From Sphingomonadales bacterium (GTDB lineage Bacteria; Pseudomonadota; Alphaproteobacteria; Sphingomonadales; Sphingomonadaceae): a DNA stretch of 64,000 nt. Below the pieces are notes generated by a model. It did not search any database and was not told the DNA's origin. It saw nothing but the letters and a program-made list of their open reading frames with translations. Positions 1 to 7,006 of the stretch are shown here, one piece after another. The DNA is taken from the NCBI GenBank assembly GCA_027483465.1, contig JAIXUQ010000061.1, positions 1 through 64,000 on the forward strand, given 5' to 3'. Made by a program: the position numbers and the translations under genes. Positions within the stretch are counted from its first letter, which is position 1. Each line of letters begins with the position of its first letter.

Positions 1-10
1 AGGGAAATCC

Positions 11-709
11 ATGACCAGCCTCAGCTATTTCGACGGTGATGCCGAATGCGAAGCCTATGTGGCGCTGCCCAGCGGCCCCGGCCCGCATGCCTGCGTGCTG
101 ATCGCCCCCAACTGGGTGGGCCAGACCGGGTGGGACAATGCGGTGGCCGACAAGCTGGCCGCCATGGGCTATGTCGCGGTGGCCATCGATGTCTATGGCA
201 AGGGCCGGCGCGGCGATCCGGCGGGAGACAACAGCGCCCTGATGGGCCCCTGGGTGGCCGACCGCGCGGCGCTGCGCAAGCGCCTGCTGGCGGCGGTGGA
301 CGCCGCCGCCGCGCTGCCGCAGGTGGATGATGAGCATATGGCCATCATCGGATACTGTTTTGGCGGCCTGTGCGCGCTGGATGTGGCGCGTTCGGGCGAT
401 CCGCGCATCAAGGCGGCCGTCAGCTTCCACGGCATCTACAACCCCGGCCTGGGCGCCGCCGGCCCGATCACCGCCAAGATCCTGGTGCTGCACGGCTGGG
501 AAGACCCCTACACCCCGCCGCAGGACCATCATGCGCTGGCCGCCGAACTCACCGCCGCCGGGGCCGATTGGCAGATCCATGCCTATGGCCACACTTATCA
601 CAGCTTCACCAACGAACATGCCAACGCGCCGGGCACCGCCCTGTACAGCCCGCTGGCCGACAAGCGTTCGTGGGCGGCGATGACCGCGCTGCTGGCCGAG
701 GTTTTCTGA
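11..709 (+). CDS. dienelactone hydrolase family protein
   Basis: A 232-residue cytoplasmic alpha/beta hydrolase of the dienelactone hydrolase family, which cleaves esters or enol-lactones with a Cys-Asp-His triad. The nucleophile elbow GYCFGG lies at residues 114-119 (Cys116), the acid is probably Asp165 in HGWEDPY, and the base His197 in HTYHSF. Length is normal for the family. The ATG is preceded by AGGGAAA at the very start of the window. The stop codon overlaps the proposed start of the downstream ABC permease, so the two are probably cotranscribed. The substrate cannot be read from sequence; the partner permease suggests membrane or lipid-related work, but that is inference only. Confidence 0.85.
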   Translation: MTSLSYFDGDAECEAYVALPSGPGPHACVLIAPNWVGQTGWDNAVADKLAAMGYVAVAIDVYGKGRRGDPAGDNSALMGPWVADRAALRKRLLAAVDAAAALPQVDDEHMAIIGYCFGGLCALDVARSGDPRIKAAVSFHGIYNPGLGAAGPITAKILVLHGWEDPYTPPQDHHALAAELTAAGADWQIHAYGHTYHSFTNEHANAPGTALYSPLADKRSWAAMTALLAEVF

Positions 710-3186
710 GCCTGTCCCTGCGCCTTGCCCTGCGGGAATTGCGCGGCGGCCTGGCCGGCCTGCGCATCCTGGCCGTGTGCCTGGTGCTGGGCGTGGCGGC
801 GCTGGCCGGGGTGGGCAGCCTGGCCAGCGCCATCAACGCCGGCCTGGCCGAACGCGGGCAGGAATTGCTGGGCGGTGATGTCGCCGTCAGGCTCTCCGGC
901 CGCTTTGCCAGCGCCGCCGAAATGGCCGCGATCCGCGCAACCGGCACGGTGAACGAGGTGGTGAAGCTGCGCGGCATGGTGGCCAATGCCGCCGGCGGCG
1001 ATGCCGTGCTGGCCGAAGTGAAGGCGGTGGACGGACGCTGGCCGCTCTATGGCCGGGTGGTGATCGGCGGCGGCGGGCGGTTGGCCCCCGGCCGCGCCGC
1101 GGCGCAGCCGGCGCTGGCCGACAAGCTGGGCCTGAAACCCGGTGACCGCATCACGCTGGGGCAGATCAGCCTCGTCTATGCCGGCCCGCTGCTGGAGGAA
1201 AGCGACCGCGCCGCCGATGGCTTTGGCCTGGGGCCGGGGCTGGTGATCCACCGCGCCGATCTGGAGCGCGCCGGCCTGATGGGCCTGGGCAGCCTGTTCA
1301 CCGTGGATTACCGCATCAAGCTGCCGCCCGGCAGCACGGTGGCGGCAGCGCGCGAGCGGCTGGAAGCGGCGGTGAAGCCCGGCGGCGGCCGCGTGCGCGA
1401 TCGCAGCAACGGCGCGCCGGGCACGCGCAATTTCGTCACCCAATTGGGGCAGTTCCTCACCCTGGTTGGCCTCACCGCGCTGGTGGTGGCCGGCGTGGGC
1501 GTGGCCGGCGGGGTCGCCGCCTATATGGGCGCGCGCACCCGCACCATCGCCACGCTGAAAGTGCTGGGGGCCGACAGCGCAACCATCCGCGCCGTCTATC
1601 TGTGGCAGTTGGCGCTGGTTTCGGCCGGGGCGGTGCTGGTCGGGCTGCTGCTCGGCGCGCTTACCCCGGCGATCGTCGGCCAGTTGGCCGCCGCCAGCCT
1701 GCCGGTGCCGCCGGCGCCCGGCCCACAATGGGGGGCGCTGGCGCTGGCCGCCACCTATGGCAGCCTGGTGGCGCTGGCCTTCGCGCTGTGGCCGCTGGGG
1801 CAGGGGGCGGCGATGCCGGCGGCGCGGCTGCTGCGGGCGCTGACCGAACGGCGCGCGCGGCCCGGCGCCGGCACCATTGCCACCATCGCCGGGGCGGCGG
1901 TGGTCGTGCTCGGCCTCACCATCGTGCAGGCCGATCAGAAACTCTTCGTGATGGGCTTTCTGGCCGGGGCGATCGGCCTGATCCTGTTGCTGTGGGCGCT
2001 GGCCGCCGCGGTGAAATGGGCGGCCACCCGCGCGCCGCGGCCAGCGGGCACGCTGGCACGGCTGGCGCTGGCCAATCTGCACCGGCCCGGCGCGCCCACG
2101 CGCAATCTGATCGTGGCGCTGGGCCTTGGCCTCACCCTGTTTGCCACGCTGGCCAGCATCGAAGGCACGCTGGCCGGGCAGATCAACCGCACCATCCCCA
2201 CCCGCGCGCCCAGTTTCTTCGTGCTGGATATCCCCAACGACGCGCGCGACCGGTTTGCCGCCCGCGTGGCCGCCGTGGCGCCGGGGGCCAACACGGTGAT
2301 CGTGCCCTCCCTGCGCGGGCCGGTGACGGCGGTGAACGGCGTGCCGGCTGACAAGATCAACGCGCCCGAAGCCTGGATCCTGCGCGGTGATCGCGGCCTG
2401 TCCTACGCCGCCACCTTGCCGGCCGGAAACAGGATCGTCGCCGGCCAATGGTGGCCGCGCGATTATGCCGGGCCGCCGCTGGTCTCCATCGATGCCGAAG
2501 CCGCACGCGCGCTGGGCCTGAAGATCGGGGACCAGATCACCGTCTCTGTGCTGGGCGTGGAGATCACCGCCACCATCGCCTCCACCCGCCAGATCGACTG
2601 GCAGTCGCTGGGCTTCAATTTCGCCATATTGTTTGCCCCCGGCACCCTTGAGGCGGCGCCGCACGGCTGGATGGCCACGGTGCAGGTGCCGCCGGCCGCC
2701 GAAACCGGGGTGGCGCGCGCCATCACCCGCGCCTTTCCCACCGCCAGCACCATCCGCGTGAAGGACGTGATCGGCCAGGTGCAGGGCCTTTTGGGCCAAT
2801 TGTCCGCCGCCATCCGCGCCGCGGCCAGCGTGACGGTGGCGGCCGGCATCGCCGTGCTGGTGGGCGCGATTGCCGCCGGCGCCCGGGCGCGCACCTATGA
2901 TGCGGTGCTGCTGAAACTGCTGGGCGCCACGCGCGGCCAGGTCGCCCGCGCCACGCTGGCCGAATATGGCGCCATCGCGCTGATCGTCTCCGGCCTTGCG
3001 CTGGTGCTGGGCAGCGCCGCCGGCTGGTTTGTCATCACCCAGGTGTTTGCGCTGGAATGGACGCCGGATTGGCCGCGCGTGCTGATCACCGTGGCGGCGG
3101 GCGCGGTTGCCACCATCCTGCTTGGCCTCATTGGCAACTGGCAGGCGCTGTCGGCCCGCCCGGCGGCCGTGCTGCGACAACTCTGA
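706..3186 (+). CDS. FtsX/MacB-type ABC transporter permease
   Basis: About 826 residues. This is the large permease of the YbbP-like group with two FtsX cores: one around residues 240-360 (ending GARTRTIATLKVLGA) and one around 695-826 (GARARTYDAVLLKLLGAT), each followed by hydrophobic segments, plus a first membrane helix near residues 18-40 and extracytoplasmic domains between. Such permeases work with an LolD-like ATPase and extract or move lipids or lipoproteins; the ATPase is not in the window and may lie upstream. The start is uncertain. The natural N-terminus of the family (SLxLRLAxRELRGG) begins at a CTG at 706 that overlaps the previous stop as CTGA; an in-frame GTG at 670 is the alternative. 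Confidence 0.85.
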   Translation: MSLSLRLALRELRGGLAGLRILAVCLVLGVAALAGVGSLASAINAGLAERGQELLGGDVAVRLSGRFASAAEMAAIRATGTVNEVVKLRGMVANAAGGDAVLAEVKAVDGRWPLYGRVVIGGGGRLAPGRAAAQPALADKLGLKPGDRITLGQISLVYAGPLLEESDRAADGFGLGPGLVIHRADLERAGLMGLGSLFTVDYRIKLPPGSTVAAARERLEAAVKPGGGRVRDRSNGAPGTRNFVTQLGQFLTLVGLTALVVAGVGVAGGVAAYMGARTRTIATLKVLGADSATIRAVYLWQLALVSAGAVLVGLLLGALTPAIVGQLAAASLPVPPAPGPQWGALALAATYGSLVALAFALWPLGQGAAMPAARLLRALTERRARPGAGTIATIAGAAVVVLGLTIVQADQKLFVMGFLAGAIGLILLLWALAAAVKWAATRAPRPAGTLARLALANLHRPGAPTRNLIVALGLGLTLFATLASIEGTLAGQINRTIPTRAPSFFVLDIPNDARDRFAARVAAVAPGANTVIVPSLRGPVTAVNGVPADKINAPEAWILRGDRGLSYAATLPAGNRIVAGQWWPRDYAGPPLVSIDAEAARALGLKIGDQITVSVLGVEITATIASTRQIDWQSLGFNFAILFAPGTLEAAPHGWMATVQVPPAAETGVARAITRAFPTASTIRVKDVIGQVQGLLGQLSAAIRAAASVTVAAGIAVLVGAIAAGARARTYDAVLLKLLGATRGQVARATLAEYGAIALIVSGLALVLGSAAGWFVITQVFALEWTPDWPRVLITVAAGAVATILLGLIGNWQALSARPAAVLRQL

Positions 3187-3209
3187 TGATCGGTCCGTCG
3201 CACCGGTCA

Positions 3210-3238
3210 TTGAAAATTCAGGCAAGATGCCCGATATT
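3210..3238 (+). promoter_or_regulatory. candidate sigma-70 promoter of the Bax-inhibitor-1 gene
   Basis: TTGAAA at 3210-3215 and GATATT at 3233-3238 are separated by 17 bases. Both hexamers match 4 or more of 6 consensus positions. Transcription would begin near 3245, giving a leader of about 38 bases. The leader holds a 6-bp hairpin (GCCGGC at 3248-3253 and 3259-3264) just before the ribosome binding site. Prediction by eye only. Confidence 0.4.
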
Positions 3239-3282
3239 GCGGGGGTAGCCGGCCACATGCCGGCCACAGGAGGATGTATCAC

Positions 3283-4020
3283 ATGGCCAACAATATGGAC
3301 CCCCGGCTTGCCGCCTTCCGGGCCCAGGCCCCGGTTGATGCCGGCTATGATGCCGGTCTGCGCAGCTATATGCTGGGCATTTACAATTACATGGCCTCGG
3401 GCGTGCTCTTGACCGGCATTGTCGCGCTGCTGGTCTATTCCACCCCGGCGCTGTTCGCGGTGTTCTTCAACGAGATCGGCCGTCCCACCATCCTGGGCTG
3501 GGCCGCCATGCTGTCGCCGCTGGCCATGGTCTTCGCCATGAGCATGGGCATCAACCGCATGTCCACCGGCACGGTGAAGACCCTCTATTGGGCCTATGCC
3601 GCGCTGATGGGCGTTTCGATGAGCACCATCTTCGCCCGCTACACCGGCGCGTCGGTCGCCCAGACCTTCTTTGTCACCGCCGCCAGCTTCGGCGCGCTCA
3701 GCCTCTATGGCTATACCACCAAGAAGGACCTGTCGGCGTTCGGCCGCTTCCTGTTCATGGGTCTGGTCGGCATCATCATCGCCTCCATCGCCAATATCTT
3801 CATCGGCTCGACCGGTCTGCAACTGGCGGTGAACATCCTGGGCGTGCTGATCTTCGCCGGCCTCACCGCCTATGACACGCAGCGCCTGCGCGATCTCTAC
3901 TGGCAGGTGCAGGGCACGGATTTCGCCGGCAAGGCCGCCGTGATGGGCGCGCTCACCCTGTATCTGAACTTCGTCAACCTGTTCCAGTTCCTGCTCAGCT
4001 TCATGGGCAACCGCGACTGA
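3283..4020 (+). CDS. Bax inhibitor-1/YccA family membrane protein
   Basis: A 245-residue inner-membrane protein of the Bax inhibitor-1 (TMBIM/YccA) family, whose bacterial members include pH-sensitive calcium-leak proteins (BsYetJ) and the FtsH-associated YccA. It is almost wholly hydrophobic after residue 25, consistent with seven transmembrane helices, and ends in the family-typical run of small and aromatic residues LNFVNLFQFLLSFMGNRD. AGGAGG at 3268-3273 sits 9 bases before the ATG at 3283. The earlier in-frame ATG at 3274 abuts that sequence and is unlikely to be used. The gene is monocistronic and closed by a hairpin terminator. Confidence 0.9.
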   Translation: MANNMDPRLAAFRAQAPVDAGYDAGLRSYMLGIYNYMASGVLLTGIVALLVYSTPALFAVFFNEIGRPTILGWAAMLSPLAMVFAMSMGINRMSTGTVKTLYWAYAALMGVSMSTIFARYTGASVAQTFFVTAASFGALSLYGYTTKKDLSAFGRFLFMGLVGIIIASIANIFIGSTGLQLAVNILGVLIFAGLTAYDTQRLRDLYWQVQGTDFAGKAAVMGALTLYLNFVNLFQFLLSFMGNRD

Positions 4021-4041
4021 TCAGGCGGACACGCCACACAA

Positions 4042-4076
4042 AAGGGCCCGGCAGAGCAATCTGCCGGGCCTTTCTT
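4042..4076 (+). terminator. rho-independent terminator after Bax-inhibitor-1 gene
   Basis: A perfect 10-bp stem, GGCCCGGCAG (4045-4054) with CTGCCGGGCC (4061-4070), encloses a 6-base loop and is followed by TTTCTTGTTG. The A-rich upstream flank extends the stem with A-T pairs, so it could also work from the other strand. It lies 25 bases after the stop codon. Confidence 0.85.
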
Positions 4077-4094
4077 GTTGTTGGTGATCCTTGC

Positions 4095-4207
4095 GATCCT
4101 CCCCCTCTGGGGGAGGTGCCGAGCGCAGCGAGGCGGAGGGGGCGGCGCAGGACAGCCGTTGTGAGCCCCCTCCGCCCTGCGGGCACCTCCCCCAGAGGGG
4201 GAGGATC
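4095..4207. repeat. 113-bp nested palindromic (REP-like) element
   Basis: The outer arms are 26 bases long: 4095-4120 and 4182-4207 are reverse complements, starting GATCCTCCCCC and ending GGGGGAGGATC. A second, inner pair of 12-base arms (GGCGGAGGGGGC at 4132-4143 and GCCCCCTCCGCC at 4165-4176) is also perfect. Each outer arm can in addition fold on itself (CTCCCCC-TCT-GGGGGAG). The element fills the gap between two convergent transcription units, the usual place for dispersed REP/BIME-type sequences. Copy number elsewhere in the genome cannot be seen from here. Confidence 0.8.
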
Positions 4208-4219
4208 AAGGCAGCCCCC

Positions 4220-4807
4220 TTACCCCCGCGCGGCGGCCTCCACCCAGTCCAGCCGGTCCTGGCCGAAATGCATCTGGCCGGCGACAAAGCAGGTCGGGGC
4301 GCCGAACACGCCGCGCGCCACGGCGCTTTCCGTGTTGGCGATCAGCCGGGCCTTGGCTTCCGGGCTCTGGGCCAGCGCCAGGAGGGCGGCGGCGTCATGC
4401 CCGCCCTCGGCCAGCGTGGCGGCCAGCACCTCGGCATCGCCCATGGCGCGGGCCTGCTGCCACATGCCGGCAAACAGCGTGTCGGCCACGGCGGCAAAGC
4501 GGGCATCATCCTGCAATCCCGCCAGAATCCGCATCATCACCAGCGTGTTGACCGGGAAATTGGGGTTCATCGCCAGCGTCACGCCGTCCCGCGCGGCCCA
4601 GCGCTGCATGTCCTCGTTCATCCAGCGGCCCTTGGCGGCGACCGTGCCGGGCGGGCTGCCGCCGGTCGCCTTGAACACGCCGCCCAGCAGGATCGGCACC
4701 GGCTGCACTTCAGCCCCGGTGCGCGCTGCGATGCCCTTCAGCCGGTGCCAGGCCAGAAAGGCGGTGGGCGATCCCACGTCAAACAGAAATTCGATTGCGT
4801 TGGCCAT
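4220..4807 (-). CDS. 2-hydroxychromene-2-carboxylate isomerase / DsbA-family protein
   Basis: A 195-residue thioredoxin-fold protein of the DsbA/GST-kappa group closest to 2-hydroxychromene-2-carboxylate isomerase, a glutathione-dependent enzyme of naphthalene-type aromatic catabolism. The N-terminal motif FDVGSPTAFLAWHRL places the expected active-site Ser at residue 13. There is no CxxC, so it is not a disulfide oxidoreductase. The C-terminal GVFGAPTCFV resembles the conserved GVFGVPTF segment. GGAGG precedes the ATG by 5-6 bases. It lies 11 bases after the SDR gene and ends the marR-SDR group. The true substrate is unknown; many such proteins act outside naphthalene breakdown. Confidence 0.8.
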   Translation of the reverse strand: MANAIEFLFDVGSPTAFLAWHRLKGIAARTGAEVQPVPILLGGVFKATGGSPPGTVAAKGRWMNEDMQRWAARDGVTLAMNPNFPVNTLVMMRILAGLQDDARFAAVADTLFAGMWQQARAMGDAEVLAATLAEGGHDAAALLALAQSPEAKARLIANTESAVARGVFGAPTCFVAGQMHFGQDRLDWVEAAARG

Positions 4808-4818
4808 CACATCCTCCC

Positions 4819-5568
4819 TCACCAGCGCTCCATCCACGGCCGCAAATCCAGTTCGTGCGTCCAGGCGCTGCGCGGCTGGTGGTGCAGCCGCACATAGTCC
4901 GCCGCAATCGCCTCGGGATCGAGGATGCCGCCCTCGCCCTTCAGGGCGTAACGGTCGGGGAAATTGCTGGCGATGAATTCGGTGTCGATGGCGCCATCGA
5001 TGATGCTGTGCGCCACGTGGATGCCCTTTGGCCCCAGTTCGCGCGCCATCGCCTGCGCCAGGCTCCTCAGCGCGAACTTGCCGCCCGAAAAGCCGGCAAA
5101 GCCGGCCGAACCGCGCAGCGAAGCGGTGGCGCCGGTGAAGATGATCGTGCCCCGCCCGCGCGGCACCATGCGCCGGGCCGCCTCGCGCGCGGTGATGAAG
5201 CCGGCCAGCGCGCACATTTCCCAGATCTTGGTATAGCGCCGCACCGTCTCGTCCAGGATCGGCATCGGCGAATTGGCGCCGATGTTGAACACCAGCACCG
5301 CCACCGCGCCGATCTCGGCCTCGATCCGGTCAAACAGCGCGATCATCTCCGCCTCGTTGCGGGCATCGGCACCCACCGGCACGCACTGGCCACCCTCGGC
5401 CGCGATGCGTGCGGCCAATGGCGCCAGCTTGTCACCGCCGCGCCGCACCGGCACCGCCACCAGCCCGTCGCGGGCAAAGGCGGCGGCCACCGCGCCGCCG
5501 GTGGCATCACCGGCGCCGATCACCACGGCCACCTGTTTCGGCACCGCTTTGCCTGCAATTGCAGTCAT
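4819..5568 (-). CDS. atypical short-chain dehydrogenase/reductase lacking the catalytic Tyr
   Basis: A 249-residue Rossmann-fold SDR. The usual YxxxK catalytic motif reads FSGGK here (Phe160, Lys164), so the proton-donating Tyr is absent. The cofactor loop is VIGAGDATGGA instead of TGxxxGIG, and NNAG is replaced by FNIGAN. The fold is otherwise intact, including FTGATAS before the active site and RELGPKGIHVAHSIIDG after it. It may use another residue or bind without classic catalysis. The ATG overlaps the marR stop (ATGA at 5565-5568). A TGCAATTGCA palindrome lies within codons 2-5, identical to one in front of marR, suggesting MarR control. Confidence 0.8.
   Translation of the reverse strand: MTAIAGKAVPKQVAVVIGAGDATGGAVAAAFARDGLVAVPVRRGGDKLAPLAARIAAEGGQCVPVGADARNEAEMIALFDRIEAEIGAVAVLVFNIGANSPMPILDETVRRYTKIWEMCALAGFITAREAARRMVPRGRGTIIFTGATASLRGSAGFAGFSGGKFALRSLAQAMARELGPKGIHVAHSIIDGAIDTEFIASNFPDRYALKGEGGILDPEAIAADYVRLHHQPRSAWTHELDLRPWMERW
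5554..5563. promoter_or_regulatory. palindrome TGCAATTGCA, candidate MarR operator 2
   Basis: A perfect 10-bp palindrome covering codons 2-5 of the SDR gene (Thr-Ala-Ile-Ala). It is identical to the palindrome at 6039-6048 before marR. MarR-family operators are typically AT-centred inverted repeats of this size, so a shared operator is a reasonable inference. Confidence 0.45.
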
Positions 5569-6029
5569 TCCGCCTCTCCCAACCGGTCATGCGCCTCGTC
5601 CAGCAGGAAGCGCAGCGCGGCCAGCCGGCTTTCGCCCAGCAGTTCGGCCATGCGGTCCTGCGCCCATTGCCAGCCGCCGCGCGCGGCGCTGCGGCGGGCC
5701 AGGCCGTCATCGGTCAGCCACACCAGCTTCTGGCGTCTGTCTTCGGCCGAAGCGCGGATCAGCAGCAGGCCGGCGCTTTCCAGCGGGCGCACCAGGCGGG
5801 AAATCGTCGAAGCATCGGCCGCCAGCAGCGCCGCCAGCGTGCCGATCGGGGTGCCGCGCCGGCGCGACAGGCAGGCCAGCAGGCCATATTGGCCCACGGT
5901 CAGGCCGTGCGGGGCCAGCGCATCATCATAAATCTGGCTGACCCGGCGCGACAGGCGGCGCACCTTGGCGGCGGTGCACAGCGCCGCCGGGCCAGCGGAA
6001 AGCGTGGGGGTGTTGGTGCTCACCCCCAC
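5565..6029 (-). CDS. MarR family transcriptional regulator
   Basis: A 154-residue winged-helix repressor of the MarR type. The helix-turn-helix spans roughly residues 60-100 (GTLAALLAADASTISRLVRPLESAGLL), followed by the wing with the typical Asp-Arg-Arg (SAEDRRQKLVWLTDDG). The start is a GTG at 6029; a second in-frame GTG at 6023 would give MSTNTPTL and fits a leaderless transcript from the promoter proposed just upstream. It shares ATGA with the SDR gene it probably controls. MarR proteins usually respond to phenolic or electrophilic ligands, which agrees with the hydrolase, SDR and isomerase around it. Confidence 0.88.
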   Translation of the reverse strand: MGVSTNTPTLSAGPAALCTAAKVRRLSRRVSQIYDDALAPHGLTVGQYGLLACLSRRRGTPIGTLAALLAADASTISRLVRPLESAGLLLIRASAEDRRQKLVWLTDDGLARRSAARGGWQWAQDRMAELLGESRLAALRFLLDEAHDRLGEAE

Positions 6030-6057
6030 GCAATAGCATGCAATTGCAGATAATCAA
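6030..6057 (-). promoter_or_regulatory. candidate marR promoter with embedded operator
   Basis: On the minus strand TTGATT (6057-6052) and TATTGC (6035-6030) are 16 bases apart. The perfect palindrome TGCAATTGCA (6039-6048) lies exactly in the spacer, which suits autorepression. Predicted initiation near 6023 would coincide with the second in-frame GTG. The -10 matches only 3 of 6 positions, so the promoter itself is weak evidence; the palindrome is certain. Confidence 0.4.
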
Positions 6058-6956
6058 TCCTGCCGCTTCAGCCAGTCCAGCGTGCGGCCCCAGGCCAGCG
6101 CGGCGGCGGTGGCGTCATAGCGGCCCACCGCCGTATCATTGTTGAAGGCGTGATTGACGCCGGCATAGGTGAAGGCTTCGAAACGGGCGCCGGCGGCCTT
6201 CAGCGCCGCCTGCCAGGGCGGGGCCATGGCGTTGATCCGCTCATCCAGCCCGGCATAATGCAGCAGCAGCCGCGCCTTCACCTTGGCCGCATCGGCGGCA
6301 TCGGCCGGCGCCGCGCCATAATAGGCGACGCCCGCGCGCAGGGCGCTGCCGGCGGCCACCGCCAGCGCATTGACCATGCCGCCGCCCCAGCAGAAGCCGA
6401 CCGCGCCGGCAGCGCCCTTGCCGGGGGCGCTGCTGCCCAGCCAGCCCAGCATCGCCACCCCGTCGGCCACCGTCTGCGCCCGGTCCAGCTTGCCGATCAT
6501 GGCGCGGGCGACATCCTCGGCCGGGGTGGCGCCTTCGGGCTGGGTGGGGGTGCCGCCGGCCGGCAACAGGAAATCGGCGGCCAGCGCCACCAGCCCGGCG
6601 CTGGCCAGGCGGCGCGCGACATCGCGGATATGATCGTTGAGGCCGCGATTTTCGTGGATCACCAGCACGCGCGGCGCACTGGCCGCGCCCGTGGCCGGTT
6701 GCGCCAGATAGCCGCCCAGCGTGCGCCCGCCGGCGGTGAACCGCGCATCGGCGGCCTTGATGCGCGGATCATCGGGGGCGACCAGCGGCGCCGCCCCGGC
6801 CTGCCCGGCGATCACCCCCAGCAGGCTGCCGGCGGCTGCCGCACTGCCGGCCAGCCGCGTCATCTGCTGCATCAGTTCGCGGCGGCTGATGTCACCCACA
6901 TGGGTGAACCGGTCATAAAGCGCGATCATCTCGGCGCTGGGGGTGGGGTCGGCCAT
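6054..6956 (-). CDS. dienelactone hydrolase family protein with Tat-like N-terminus
   Basis: About 300 residues, from the ATG at 6956 preceded by AGGAG. Residues 22-60 hold a twin-arginine-like stretch (ISRRELMQQMTRLAG) followed by an Ala/Gly-rich hydrophobic segment ending at GAAPLV, so the protein may be exported by Tat. The hydrolase domain follows, with the nucleophile elbow GFCWGGG (Cys), an acid in HYAGLDERI and the His in GVNHAFNND. This resembles the YghX/carboxymethylenebutenolidase group with an N-terminal extension. It is the first gene of a minus-strand group leading to marR, SDR and isomerase. The natural substrate is unknown. Confidence 0.82.
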   Translation of the reverse strand: MADPTPSAEMIALYDRFTHVGDISRRELMQQMTRLAGSAAAAGSLLGVIAGQAGAAPLVAPDDPRIKAADARFTAGGRTLGGYLAQPATGAASAPRVLVIHENRGLNDHIRDVARRLASAGLVALAADFLLPAGGTPTQPEGATPAEDVARAMIGKLDRAQTVADGVAMLGWLGSSAPGKGAAGAVGFCWGGGMVNALAVAAGSALRAGVAYYGAAPADAADAAKVKARLLLHYAGLDERINAMAPPWQAALKAAGARFEAFTYAGVNHAFNNDTAVGRYDATAAALAWGRTLDWLKRQD

Positions 6957-6989
6957 GGCACTGCTCCTGCTGTGGAGGGCCAAGTGTAT

Positions 6990-6995
6990 ATTATA
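6990..6995 (-). promoter_or_regulatory. consensus -10 element (TATAAT) upstream of the minus-strand hydrolase
   Basis: TATAAT on the minus strand at 6995-6990, about 34 bases before the ATG at 6956 and 12 bases after the upstream stop. The -35 region (7018-7013, CTCGGT) is poor. An AT-rich island of this kind is rare in this window, which supports a separate promoter for the hydrolase-marR group. Confidence 0.4.
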
Positions 6996-7006
6996 TGCGC
7001 AGTCCT

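Noticed and set aside
598-3822. Very long minus-strand open frame (about 1070 codons) opposite the ABC permease
   Set aside because: It is antisense to two recognizable genes, is rich in His, Gln, Arg and Gly, and shows no domain. Such frames are a by-product of high GC codon bias.
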